Under the pieces are notes generated by a model. The model searched no databases and was not told where the DNA came from. It was given only the letters and a program-made list of their open reading frames with translations. A program made the position numbers and the translations under genes. This document shows, in pieces, positions 7,330 to 13,193 of a stretch of 13,279 bases of DNA. Source of the stretch: an uncultured Lachnospiraceae bacterium (lineage in GTDB: Bacteria; Bacillota; Clostridia; Lachnospirales; Lachnospiraceae); contig USKC01000053.1 in assembly GCA_900555195.1 (NCBI GenBank), positions 1 through 13,279 on the forward strand. Direction: 5' to 3'. Numbering within the stretch: the stretch's first letter is position 1; every line of letters begins with the position of its first letter.

Positions 7330-8490
7330 TTAGCGGCTCTGCGCAGCGGTGGGATTGTACAGCCCGACACGTTCGCGCTTTTCGCCCAACACATCCTGTT
7401 CGGTGAAACGAACGTATTTGATCCCCTGGCGGGTGCGCGCGGCATAAGCCAGATGCAGGGAACCATCGCGGCTCTGCATGATATAGGGATATTCATATTG
7501 CTTATTATTGGTCTTGTTCTCGTCCCCGATGAAACCTTCCCCGCGTTCCATCCAGCGGATGATCGGGAAAGTAAGGCCGCCGTCTTCGGACAGCGCCACG
7601 GCTACAGGACAGCGCAGGCCGGGCCATGCGGCTTTGCCCGGCTGCGGGTCGGGCGTGCAGGTGGGATTATAGGCGACGGCGATGCGTCCGCTCTGCAGCT
7701 TGACGGCGCTGATGCTGGAGTTATTATTGGGAAGCGGCGTGGGCGCCGGCTCGCTCCAGGTCTCTCCCCAGTCGAAGGATTCGCTGCGATGAATGCGGTA
7801 AGCCTCGCGATTGCGCATAAATGCGGCAAGATGCCCGGGCTCCAGCTCTACCACATTGGCATGGACATGGCCGTTGCTCTTCGGCATCATGACCATCCGC
7901 CATGTTTTTCCCTCGTCGTCAGAAATGCGGAACGCTGTGGGATCTCCGGAGAGACCGTCGGCGGAATCTGTGCACAGCCAGTTGGAGAAGATCCAGCGGC
8001 CATTGGACAGGATCTGGATGGGCTGGCGGCAGAAGGTGCCTTCCTCCGGGAAGACTGTCTCATAAGGCCCCCATGTCCTGCCTCCGTCCGTGCTCTTCTG
8101 ACAGCGGACCACGGCGGTGTACTGCATGTTGTCTTTCCCTTCCTGCCGATCCAGCTGAGCGGTATACATGGCCCAGACAGCCTGATCGGGCCCATAGAAG
8201 AGGGAAGGGTTCTGTTCGCTGCGGGTGGGATCGTTGGAGATATCCACCGGAGGCAGCCAGGCGGGCGCATCCTTGGGCAGGAGCGAACAAATAATGTGTA
8301 CGTCCGCGCTGCCTTCATAGGTGCCGGCAAACCAGCAGCACAGCAGATCGCCGTTCGGCAGTTCTACCATGGCAGGTGCATGGGCAGTGGGATAGCCGCC
8401 GTTAGGAATCAGGGCTTCCAGAGTGCCCATTTCCTCGTTTTCGTAGATCGTTCCGTCCCAGGTCAGCCCGGGAAGCTTGGGATATGCCAT
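7330..8490 (-). CDS. Cytoplasmic sialidase-like (BNR/Asp-box beta-propeller) protein
   Basis: This is a 386-residue protein with four Asp boxes (S-x-D-x-G-x-T-W/F): STDGGRTW (133-140), SDDEGKTW (190-197), SFDWGETW (238-245) and SEDGGLTF (301-308). They mark a six-bladed sialidase-type propeller. The N-terminal HAPAMVELPNGDLLCCWFAGTYEG (about 37-60) is typical of BNR_2 'sialidase family' proteins of bacteria and plants. There is no signal peptide, membrane anchor or carbohydrate-binding module, so it acts inside the cell. A true sialidase is possible but unproven: the Arg triad cannot be confirmed by eye, and no sialic acid genes beyond the aldolase homologue are present. The start at 8490 was chosen because AAGGAGG lies just upstream; the frame runs further upstream to 8556 without a ribosome binding site. 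It is the second gene of the operon, and its product may hydrolyse or rearrange the imported acid sugar. Confidence 0.82.
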   Translation of the reverse strand: MAYPKLPGLTWDGTIYENEEMGTLEALIPNGGYPTAHAPAMVELPNGDLLCCWFAGTYEGSADVHIICSLLPKDAPAWLPPVDISNDPTRSEQNPSLFYGPDQAVWAMYTAQLDRQEGKDNMQYTAVVRCQKSTDGGRTWGPYETVFPEEGTFCRQPIQILSNGRWIFSNWLCTDSADGLSGDPTAFRISDDEGKTWRMVMMPKSNGHVHANVVELEPGHLAAFMRNREAYRIHRSESFDWGETWSEPAPTPLPNNNSSISAVKLQSGRIAVAYNPTCTPDPQPGKAAWPGLRCPVAVALSEDGGLTFPIIRWMERGEGFIGDENKTNNKQYEYPYIMQSRDGSLHLAYAARTRQGIKYVRFTEQDVLGEKRERVGLYNPTAAQSR

Positions 8491-8563
8491 TTCTTTCTCC
8501 TCCTTTTGATTGATATGATATTGAGAATAAAATGAATTTCTGGTGATGAAATACATCCGGATT

Positions 8564-9817
8564 TCAACCGTGCGCGATATGATCTGCCAGATCGATCAGC
8601 AGATCTTCCTTGCCGAAGCCGCCTGATTTGGTGATGACGGTCCGTTCGCAGCCTTCGTGCGTAAAGCTTGCCAGCACGACGCCTTTCTCCAGTTCGCAGA
8701 TCGGTTCCAGCTCCTTGACCCCCAGCCGGTTCATACATTGGAGCAGGGTGTCTCCCCCTGTCAGCATCAGGGTTCCCAGGGAAGGGCTGTGGAAGATAAA
8801 GCGCACCAGACTGCCCAGATTTCCGGAGATGCGCACGCGAAGCGCTTCCCTGTCAAGGCCGAGCGAGGCTGCATAGTCTGCGGTGGGCTGATTGCCACCG
8901 GCGTCGTTGGTCTCAATGATACAGTAAGGCCTGGAAGCCAGCATTTTTTCAATCTGCCCAAGTTCGGCCTGTCCCTCTTCTCCTTCCCAGTATCCGGCAT
9001 CCAGTTTCTGGCGCGGAGTCAGGCGCAGCCGGGCAAAACCGGCTTTTTCGGCCCGATCCAGCTGGGCCAGCGTGATCGGATTGACGGAACCGCAGACCAC
9101 CAGGAGCCTGGGATCCAGCTTGGGCTGTGGAAGCGGAGTTTTGGTATCCATACCAAGGAGAGAAGGAAGGACGGCGGCGAATCCGGCGCAGCCCGCCATG
9201 ATCCCAAGATCATCTGCCTCAAAGAGCAGCCGCCCTGTGCGGGCGAGATCTTCCGCACACTCCGCATCAAATATCAGTATGCCATCCTCCCGGGGAACTG
9301 ATGCAAGTTCCGACAGGGCAGGATAACTCTTTGCCGGCAGGCTGCATTGTTCGGCGATCAGTTCGGATACCACAGCATGCCTTACCGGTTCAAAGGGATC
9401 CTTGCCGAAGGGGCTTTCCGTAACAGGAACGCCGTCCACATAATGAACGCCGCCGCGGGTAATCCGCCCTGTCTGAGGAAAGGCCGGAAGGAATGGAAGG
9501 CGTCTGCAGCCTCCGGCTTCCAGAATAGCGGCTAACTCCGCACCGATATTGCCGCGAAGCGCGGAATCCGTTTTTTTGTATATGTAGCTGACACCTGCTT
9601 CTTTTGCGCGCCGGGTCAATTCGTAGACTGTTTTATATGCCTGAGCGGCAGGTACATGGCGCGTTTCAGTATCCACGACCAGCACCCGGGTATCACAGGC
9701 GGATAGATCCGCATCCGGATCAACCACAACGCGTGTCCGAATCCCGCAGGCTGCGAATGCGACCCCGGTGTCTAGCGCCCCGGTGAAATCGTCCGCGATG
9801 ATTAACAGATGGATCAT
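8564..9817 (-). CDS. Four-carbon acid-sugar kinase (DUF1537 family; D-threonate/D-erythronate kinase type)
   Basis: This is a 417-residue kinase of the family first known as DUF1537, whose members phosphorylate D-threonate, D-erythronate or 3-oxo-tetronates at O4 using ATP. The N-terminal substrate-binding domain shows ADDFTGALD (8-16), KKTDSALRGN (81-90) and FLPAFPQTGR (109-118). The C-terminal nucleotide-binding domain shows SGNLGS, LTGGDTL (352-358) and KSGGFG (397-402). All key motifs are intact. With the pdxA2-type gene in the same operon, the expected product is a 4-phospho-tetronate that is oxidised and decarboxylated to dihydroxyacetone phosphate. DtnK, DenK and OtnK subtypes cannot be separated by eye, so no symbol is given. 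It is the first gene of the operon, divergent from the regulator, with a GAGAGGGGG ribosome binding site before the ATG. Confidence 0.9.
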   Translation of the reverse strand: MIHLLIIADDFTGALDTGVAFAACGIRTRVVVDPDADLSACDTRVLVVDTETRHVPAAQAYKTVYELTRRAKEAGVSYIYKKTDSALRGNIGAELAAILEAGGCRRLPFLPAFPQTGRITRGGVHYVDGVPVTESPFGKDPFEPVRHAVVSELIAEQCSLPAKSYPALSELASVPREDGILIFDAECAEDLARTGRLLFEADDLGIMAGCAGFAAVLPSLLGMDTKTPLPQPKLDPRLLVVCGSVNPITLAQLDRAEKAGFARLRLTPRQKLDAGYWEGEEGQAELGQIEKMLASRPYCIIETNDAGGNQPTADYAASLGLDREALRVRISGNLGSLVRFIFHSPSLGTLMLTGGDTLLQCMNRLGVKELEPICELEKGVVLASFTHEGCERTVITKSGGFGKEDLLIDLADHIAHG

Positions 9818-9842
9818 GCCGTTCCCCCTCTCTGCATTTTTC

Positions 9843-9858
9843 CTGCCATGGATGGCAG
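9843..9858. promoter_or_regulatory. 16-bp palindrome in the kinase operon leader
   Basis: CTGCCAT (9843-9849) and ATGGCAG (9852-9858) form perfect 7-bp inverted arms separated by two bases. The arms are too close for a stable RNA hairpin using every pair, so a protein operator is more likely. It lies 26-41 bp before the kinase start codon, downstream of the proposed promoter, where a bound protein would block transcription. It differs from the two operator copies further upstream, so a second regulator is possible. Confidence 0.35.
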
Positions 9859-9879
9859 ATTCTTTTGTGTTCTGTAATC

Positions 9880-9908
9880 ATTATGCTGTACTTTATGGAA
9901 ATTTTCAT
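9880..9908 (-). promoter_or_regulatory. Candidate sigma-70 promoter of the catabolic operon
   Basis: On the minus strand ATGAAA (9903-9908; 4 of 6 to TTGACA) is separated by 17 bp from CATAAT (9880-9885; 5 of 6 to TATAAT). Transcription would begin near 9873, giving a leader of about 55 nt. Operator copy 1 would then be centred about 62 bp upstream of the start, a normal position for an activator. No sigma-54 -24/-12 element (TGGCAC-N5-TTGCA) was seen in this region. Confidence 0.35.
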
Positions 9909-9927
9909 CTAAAAAAAGGGAAAATGA

Positions 9928-9942
9928 GTTGCAATATGTAAC
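9928..9942. promoter_or_regulatory. Operator copy 1, GTTNCA-N3-TGNAAC palindrome
   Basis: GTTGCAATATGTAAC is an imperfect 15-bp palindrome that fits the pattern GTTNCA-N3-TGNAAC. A second copy with the same pattern lies 51 bp away (9979-9993). It sits in the divergent region between the kinase operon and the PrpR_N-type regulator and is the likely binding site for the regulator's C-terminal Fis-type helix-turn-helix. This is inferred from pattern and position only. Confidence 0.5.
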
Positions 9943-9973
9943 TACATTTGAGAAAATAAGAAAAAATAGATAA

Positions 9974-9993
9974 GAAACGTTTCATTGTGAAAC
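9974..9993. promoter_or_regulatory. Operator copy 2 (9979-9993) with an overlapping GAAACGTTTC palindrome
   Basis: GTTTCATTGTGAAAC (9979-9993) is a perfect 6-bp inverted repeat around a 3-base centre and matches copy 1 in pattern. It shares its left arm with a second perfect palindrome, GAAACGTTTC (9974-9983), which has the central CG typical of LacI-family operators. Three GAAAC half-sites therefore occur in 20 bp. The site covers the -35 region of the regulator's proposed promoter, which suggests autoregulation. Confidence 0.5.
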
Positions 9994-10009
9994 ATATCAT
10001 TATGCTTTT

Positions 10010-10018
10010 TGGTAAAAT
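10010..10018 (+). promoter_or_regulatory. Candidate extended -10 promoter of the regulator gene
   Basis: TGGTAAAAT is an extended -10 element (TG-N-TAAAAT, 5 of 6 to TATAAT). A clear -35 hexamer is missing; the right place is taken by operator copy 2. Transcription would begin near 10025, leaving a very short leader before the GGGAGGG ribosome binding site at 10027-10033 and the ATG at 10043. Confidence 0.4.
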
Positions 10019-10042
10019 AGAAAAACGGGAGGGAAATATGCG

Positions 10043-11866
10043 ATGATTGAGACTCGAACCCGTATTTTGGGAATCGCGCCATATGAAGGAATGCACACCG
10101 CGATGGAACGCGCAGCACAGGCCTATCCGAATGTGCAGATAGATATTTATACAGGAGATCTTGATGCGGGTGTATCCATTGTAAAGCGCATGCCGCCAAA
10201 CGTTTACGACTGCATTATTTCCCGGGGAGGAACTGCGGAGATGATCCGGAAAGTGACCGATCTGCCTGTAATAGAGATCCGGATTTCCGTATATGATGTG
10301 CTGGCCGCCATGAAGCTGGCGGAAAATTATTCTGACCATTATGCGATTGTGGGTTTCCCGAGCGTTACGCAGCCAGCGCATACCCTTTGTGATCTGTTGG
10401 GGTATCACCTGGATATTCTCACAGTGCACAGCGCAAAAGAGGCGTCCGATACGCTGGAACATTTGAAAGAAAACGGGTATCGCATGGTGGTCTGCGATAG
10501 GGTCACCCATGGAATTGCCCGGCGAATGGAACTGGACGCGTTTCTGATTACATCGGGGGCAGAGAGCCTACAGGCGGCCATCGATCAGGCGATTAATATT
10601 GGCCTGTGGTTTGGCCGTCTGCGTCAGGAGAACCTGTTCCTCAGAAGCATCATGCAGGAACAGGACGGATGTGTGGCTGTGCTGGATGCGAATGGGGATG
10701 TATTCTATAGCAGCCCGGAAGAACTGCCCGATGGCCTGAAGGAAGCGCTGCAGGCCCATCTGCGGGAAGTGCCTGCAGGCGGCTCCATGAAGTTCTACCA
10801 TGCCAGGCGGGAACGTCTCTATAGCATTACGGCGCAGAGGCTTCTGATGGATGCCGCGCAGTACAGCTTGTTTTATTGCGCTCCGTCGCGGATTCCGCTG
10901 CATTCACATTGGTCGGGAATTCGTTCCATGAACAGAGGGGAATGTGAGCATCTGTTTGTGAACAGCTTTTACAGCATCAGCGGAGCCATGGGCACGCTGG
11001 ATGCGGAAGTCAGATCGCTGGCCACAGCGCGCCAGCCGGTGATGATTGTGGGGGAACCCGGCACAGGGAAGGAGCAGATCGCCCGGTTCCTGTATCTTCA
11101 CAGTTCCTTTGCCAATAAGCCGTTTGTGCTGGTAAACTGCGAACGGATGAATGAAAAGAGTTGGGATTTTCTGCTGGGACATCATAATTCACCGCTGAAC
11201 GAGACTGGCAATACGATCTATTTTCAGAACTTTGAAGCGCTGCCGGAAAAGCGCGCTCCCCAGCTGCTGTCCGCTGTGCTTGAAACCGGTCTTGCCCGCA
11301 GAGTGCGGCTGCTGTTTTCCTGCGTGTGCCATGACGGGGAACAGATGCCCGAGCAGATACGTCGTTTTGGTTCCAGCCTGGGATGCCTGACGCTGAATCT
11401 GCCACCGCTGCGCAGCCGTTCTGATGAAATCCCGGCCCTTGCCAGTCTCTATCTGGATAGCCTGAATCTGGAACTGGGCAAACAGATTTCAGGATTTGAA
11501 CCGCGTGCAATTGAGATGCTGCGGCAATATGACTGGCCGAATAACTATACACAGTTTAAACATATCCTGCAGGCCTTGGCAACGCTGACGGATTCCGTCT
11601 ATATACACAGCAGTCAGGTGGCGGAACTGTTGGCCAGAGAACGGGCGCAGCACCTCCGCACGGCTGGGGCAAATGTGGCGGCCAGGGCCCGTGCGGCTGG
11701 CGGCAATAAACCGGGCCGTACCCTGGATGAGATAATCAGCGAAGCGATATGGCAGGCTGTTGAAGCCAATCAGGGCAATCGCGCGGCCGCTGCAAGACAG
11801 CTTGGGATCAGCCGCACGACGCTTTGGAGATATCTAGGGAGTCATAATCCCGCAGAGGAGACGTAA
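10043..11866 (+). CDS. PrpR_N-type ligand-sensing regulator with a degenerate sigma-54 activator (AAA+) domain
   Basis: This is a 607-residue transcription regulator. Residues 8-195 are a PrpR_N sensor domain (SRGGTAEMIRK at 60-70, VIEIRISVYDVLAAMKLA at 76-93), related to the 2-methylcitrate sensor of PrpR. A PAS-like segment follows (about 205-280, with VLDANGDVFYSSPEEL). The AAA+ domain (about 305-530) keeps Walker A GEPGTGKE (337-344), the arginine region LPPLRSRSDEIP (453-464) and the sensor II-like YDWPNNYTQFKH (496-507). Where GAFTGA should be, after LLGH, it reads HNSPLN. Walker B is IYFQN instead of LFLDE, so both acidic residues are missing. A Fis-type helix-turn-helix occupies 568-598 (GNRAAAARQLGISRTTLWRYL). 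It should bind DNA but probably neither remodels sigma-54 nor hydrolyses ATP normally, as in TyrR-like sigma-70 regulators. It is divergent from the kinase operon and probably controls it. Confidence 0.88.
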   Translation: MIETRTRILGIAPYEGMHTAMERAAQAYPNVQIDIYTGDLDAGVSIVKRMPPNVYDCIISRGGTAEMIRKVTDLPVIEIRISVYDVLAAMKLAENYSDHYAIVGFPSVTQPAHTLCDLLGYHLDILTVHSAKEASDTLEHLKENGYRMVVCDRVTHGIARRMELDAFLITSGAESLQAAIDQAINIGLWFGRLRQENLFLRSIMQEQDGCVAVLDANGDVFYSSPEELPDGLKEALQAHLREVPAGGSMKFYHARRERLYSITAQRLLMDAAQYSLFYCAPSRIPLHSHWSGIRSMNRGECEHLFVNSFYSISGAMGTLDAEVRSLATARQPVMIVGEPGTGKEQIARFLYLHSSFANKPFVLVNCERMNEKSWDFLLGHHNSPLNETGNTIYFQNFEALPEKRAPQLLSAVLETGLARRVRLLFSCVCHDGEQMPEQIRRFGSSLGCLTLNLPPLRSRSDEIPALASLYLDSLNLELGKQISGFEPRAIEMLRQYDWPNNYTQFKHILQALATLTDSVYIHSSQVAELLARERAQHLRTAGANVAARARAAGGNKPGRTLDEIISEAIWQAVEANQGNRAAAARQLGISRTTLWRYLGSHNPAEET

Positions 11867-11954
11867 GGGAGCGGGCGCAGATAGGAAAGCCGAACCGTCC
11901 ATCGCGTCCCTGTCGCTTGGGCGGCTTGGCTTTCCTATCTGCGCCCGCTCCCTT
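11865..11954. terminator. 90-nt hairpin with a 27-bp perfect stem between convergent genes
   Basis: Bases 11865-11891 are the exact reverse complement of 11928-11954 (27 of 27). The 36-nt loop pairs further (CCGTCC with GGGCGG, one mismatch, then GCG with CGC), so almost the whole 90 nt folds as one helix. The left arm begins inside the regulator's TAA stop codon, and the right arm ends 11 nt from the stop of the opposing PAQR gene. Neither side has a T run, so it is not a standard intrinsic terminator, though it probably ends or protects both transcripts. Confidence 0.7.
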
Positions 11955-11965
11955 GCCAAAAGAGA

Positions 11966-12616
11966 TTAAGCAACGTAACAGAACATAAAAATGAAATGGC
12001 AGAGGCTTCCGGCCATCACGAAGAGATGGAATATTTCGTGAGAGCCGAAATATTTATGCTTGGAATTAAATAATGGAAGCTTCAGCGCATAGATGACGCC
12101 TCCGGCGGTATAGATCAGCCCGCCCGCCAGCAGCCATAGAAAGGCGGAGCGGGGAAGAAGCGTCCATAACTGTCCGAACACGGCCAGGCAGATCCAGCCC
12201 ATGGCAATATAGATGACAGAAGAAAACCATTTGGGACAGGTGATCCAGAATGCCTTGACCGTCATGCCGATGATTGCCACTCCCCAAACCACGGCCAGAA
12301 GCGTATATCCCAGCTTCCCGCCCAGAACGATCAGGCAGACCGGTGTGTAAGAGCCGGCGATCAGAACGAAGATCATCATATGATCCAGCTTGCGGAATAC
12401 GCGGAGTATGCGGCCACCCACATTGATGCTGTGATAGGTGGCGCTGGCTCCATATAGAAGAATCATGCTGGAAATGAACACCAGCATTGCCATGAAAACA
12501 ATGGGCTGGCCTGACAGAACGGCCTTTATCAAAAGTGGTGTGGATGCGAAAATGGCGAGCATCATGCCGATGAAATGGGTAATAGCGCTTCCGGGTTCTC
12601 TGATTGTTACGCTCAT
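11966..12616 (-). CDS. Hemolysin III / PAQR family integral membrane protein
   Basis: This is a 216-residue seven-helix membrane protein of the hemolysin III (YqfA/Hly-III) branch of the PAQR superfamily. The metal-site residues are all in place: S58-x3-H62 in SATYH after the second helix, D78 in KLDHMMIF, and H193-x3-H197 in SHEIFHLF near the last helix. The family is proposed to be zinc-dependent amide hydrolases or stress and lipid-homeostasis proteins. The bacterial role is not settled and 'hemolysin' is historical. The start at 12616 was chosen for its AGGAGG site 7 nt upstream; the frame stays open to 12649 with no such site. The gene has its own TTGACA promoter and appears unconnected with the catabolic operon. 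Confidence 0.9.
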   Translation of the reverse strand: MSVTIREPGSAITHFIGMMLAIFASTPLLIKAVLSGQPIVFMAMLVFISSMILLYGASATYHSINVGGRILRVFRKLDHMMIFVLIAGSYTPVCLIVLGGKLGYTLLAVVWGVAIIGMTVKAFWITCPKWFSSVIYIAMGWICLAVFGQLWTLLPRSAFLWLLAGGLIYTAGGVIYALKLPLFNSKHKYFGSHEIFHLFVMAGSLCHFIFMFCYVA

Positions 12617-12650
12617 ATGTTGCCTCCTGAATAAATGAAAACGCGACACA

Positions 12651-12665
12651 TAGTTTTTAAAACTA
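12651..12665. promoter_or_regulatory. 15-bp perfect palindrome in the PAQR gene leader
   Basis: TAGTTTT-T-AAAACTA is a perfect palindrome around one base. It lies just downstream of the proposed start point (about 12675), a classical repressor position. In RNA the arms are AT-rich and too close to form a stable hairpin, so a protein-binding operator is the better reading. Confidence 0.35.
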
Positions 12666-12681
12666 CTTATTACATATCACA

Positions 12682-12710
12682 ATACTACACCTTATTATTT
12701 TCTGTGTCAA
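12682..12710 (-). promoter_or_regulatory. Sigma-70 promoter of the PAQR gene
   Basis: On the minus strand a perfect -35 TTGACA (12705-12710) is followed after exactly 17 bp by TAGTAT (12682-12687; 4 of 6 to TATAAT). The start point would be near 12675, giving a leader of about 59 nt. The surrounding DNA is AT-rich. Confidence 0.7.
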
Positions 12711-12768
12711 TTCGTTTTATACATTATTCATAAATTGCGGAGTGCCAAAGGGCTGCAGGCATCACAAA

Positions 12769-12813
12769 ACCCGCCTGGCCAATTCCGGCATCGGCAGAAT
12801 TGGTCAGGCGGGT
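12769..12813 (-). terminator. Intrinsic terminator of the 88-residue protein gene
   Basis: Arms 12769-12785 and 12797-12813 pair over 17 bp with one C-to-T change and an 11-nt loop. On the minus strand the stem is followed by TTTTGTG, a usable T run. It lies 25 bp after the stop codon at 12838 and so separates this gene from the PAQR gene. Confidence 0.8.
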
Positions 12814-12837
12814 GATTAGGCAATGGGCGGGATACAA

Positions 12838-13104
12838 TTAATCTTCTTCGATCATTTCTATTTCAAGATAATCGAAATCGATCTGTTCCATGAAATTATC
12901 CTGGCGGAAACGCGCTTTGCTGTGGCGTTTGAAATCGTTGACCGTGGCGTCCAGCCAGAGCGGTTTTCCCAGATCGAACTGGATGCAGATTTCATCCAAC
13001 GCGCGGAAAACCTTGTGGGTCCTTGTATCAGCCGAGGCATCGCAGATGACGGTGTCCTTCAGCAAGCGATTATCCTTGAATAGTTTGGCCCATAAACGAA
13101 ACAT
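12838..13104 (-). CDS. Conserved small acidic-tailed protein of unknown function (88 residues)
   Basis: This is an 88-residue soluble protein with no membrane segment or known motif. It begins MFRLWAKLFKDNRLLKDTVI, has a central FDLGKPLWLD, and ends with QDNFMEQIDFDYLEIEMIEED. From memory, very similar short proteins occur widely in Lachnospiraceae and Oscillospirales without an assigned function. No catalytic or binding role can be read from it. The gene has an excellent AGGAGG ribosome binding site, its own promoter and its own terminator, so it is a single-gene unit. This strongly supports a real gene; a plus-strand frame over the same bases is a shadow. Confidence 0.85.
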   Translation of the reverse strand: MFRLWAKLFKDNRLLKDTVICDASADTRTHKVFRALDEICIQFDLGKPLWLDATVNDFKRHSKARFRQDNFMEQIDFDYLEIEMIEED

Positions 13105-13149
13105 GGCTTTCCTCCTGTCTGCAGTATGATTTATTTATGCGTTGGGAAC

Positions 13150-13178
13150 ATTCTATCATGCTGACGGGAGACTGGCAA
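13150..13178 (-). promoter_or_regulatory. Sigma-70 promoter of the 88-residue protein gene
   Basis: On the minus strand TTGCCA (13173-13178; 5 of 6 to TTGACA) is followed after 17 bp by TAGAAT (13150-13155; 4 of 6 to TATAAT). A TG lies one base upstream of the -10, making it an extended element. The start point would be near 13143, about 39 nt before the ATG at 13104. Confidence 0.7.
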
Positions 13179-13193
13179 GCATTCGCATATGCT

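Noticed and set aside
7306..8535. A 409-codon plus-strand open frame
   Set aside because: It is antisense to the sialidase-like gene, which has four Asp boxes and a proper ribosome binding site.
9974..9987. A CcpA catabolite-repression (cre) site
   Set aside because: The CG-centred palindrome lacks the extra bases on each side of CG required by the cre consensus, so the arm spacing is wrong.
9818..10042. A sigma-54 (-24/-12) promoter for the catabolic operon
   Set aside because: The only GG-type element (TGGCAG near 9853-9858) has no GC at the correct distance, and the regulator lacks the sigma-54 contact loop.
10038..10046. ATG at 10038 as the regulator start
   Set aside because: It reads ATG-CGA-TGA and stops at once. 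The ATG at 10043, 9 nt after GGGAGGG, opens the long frame.
10046..10062. Possible tRNA T-arm on the minus strand (reverse complement contains GGGTTCGAGTC)
   Set aside because: The flanking bases do not form a 5-bp T stem or acceptor stem, and the stretch codes for the N terminus of the regulator.
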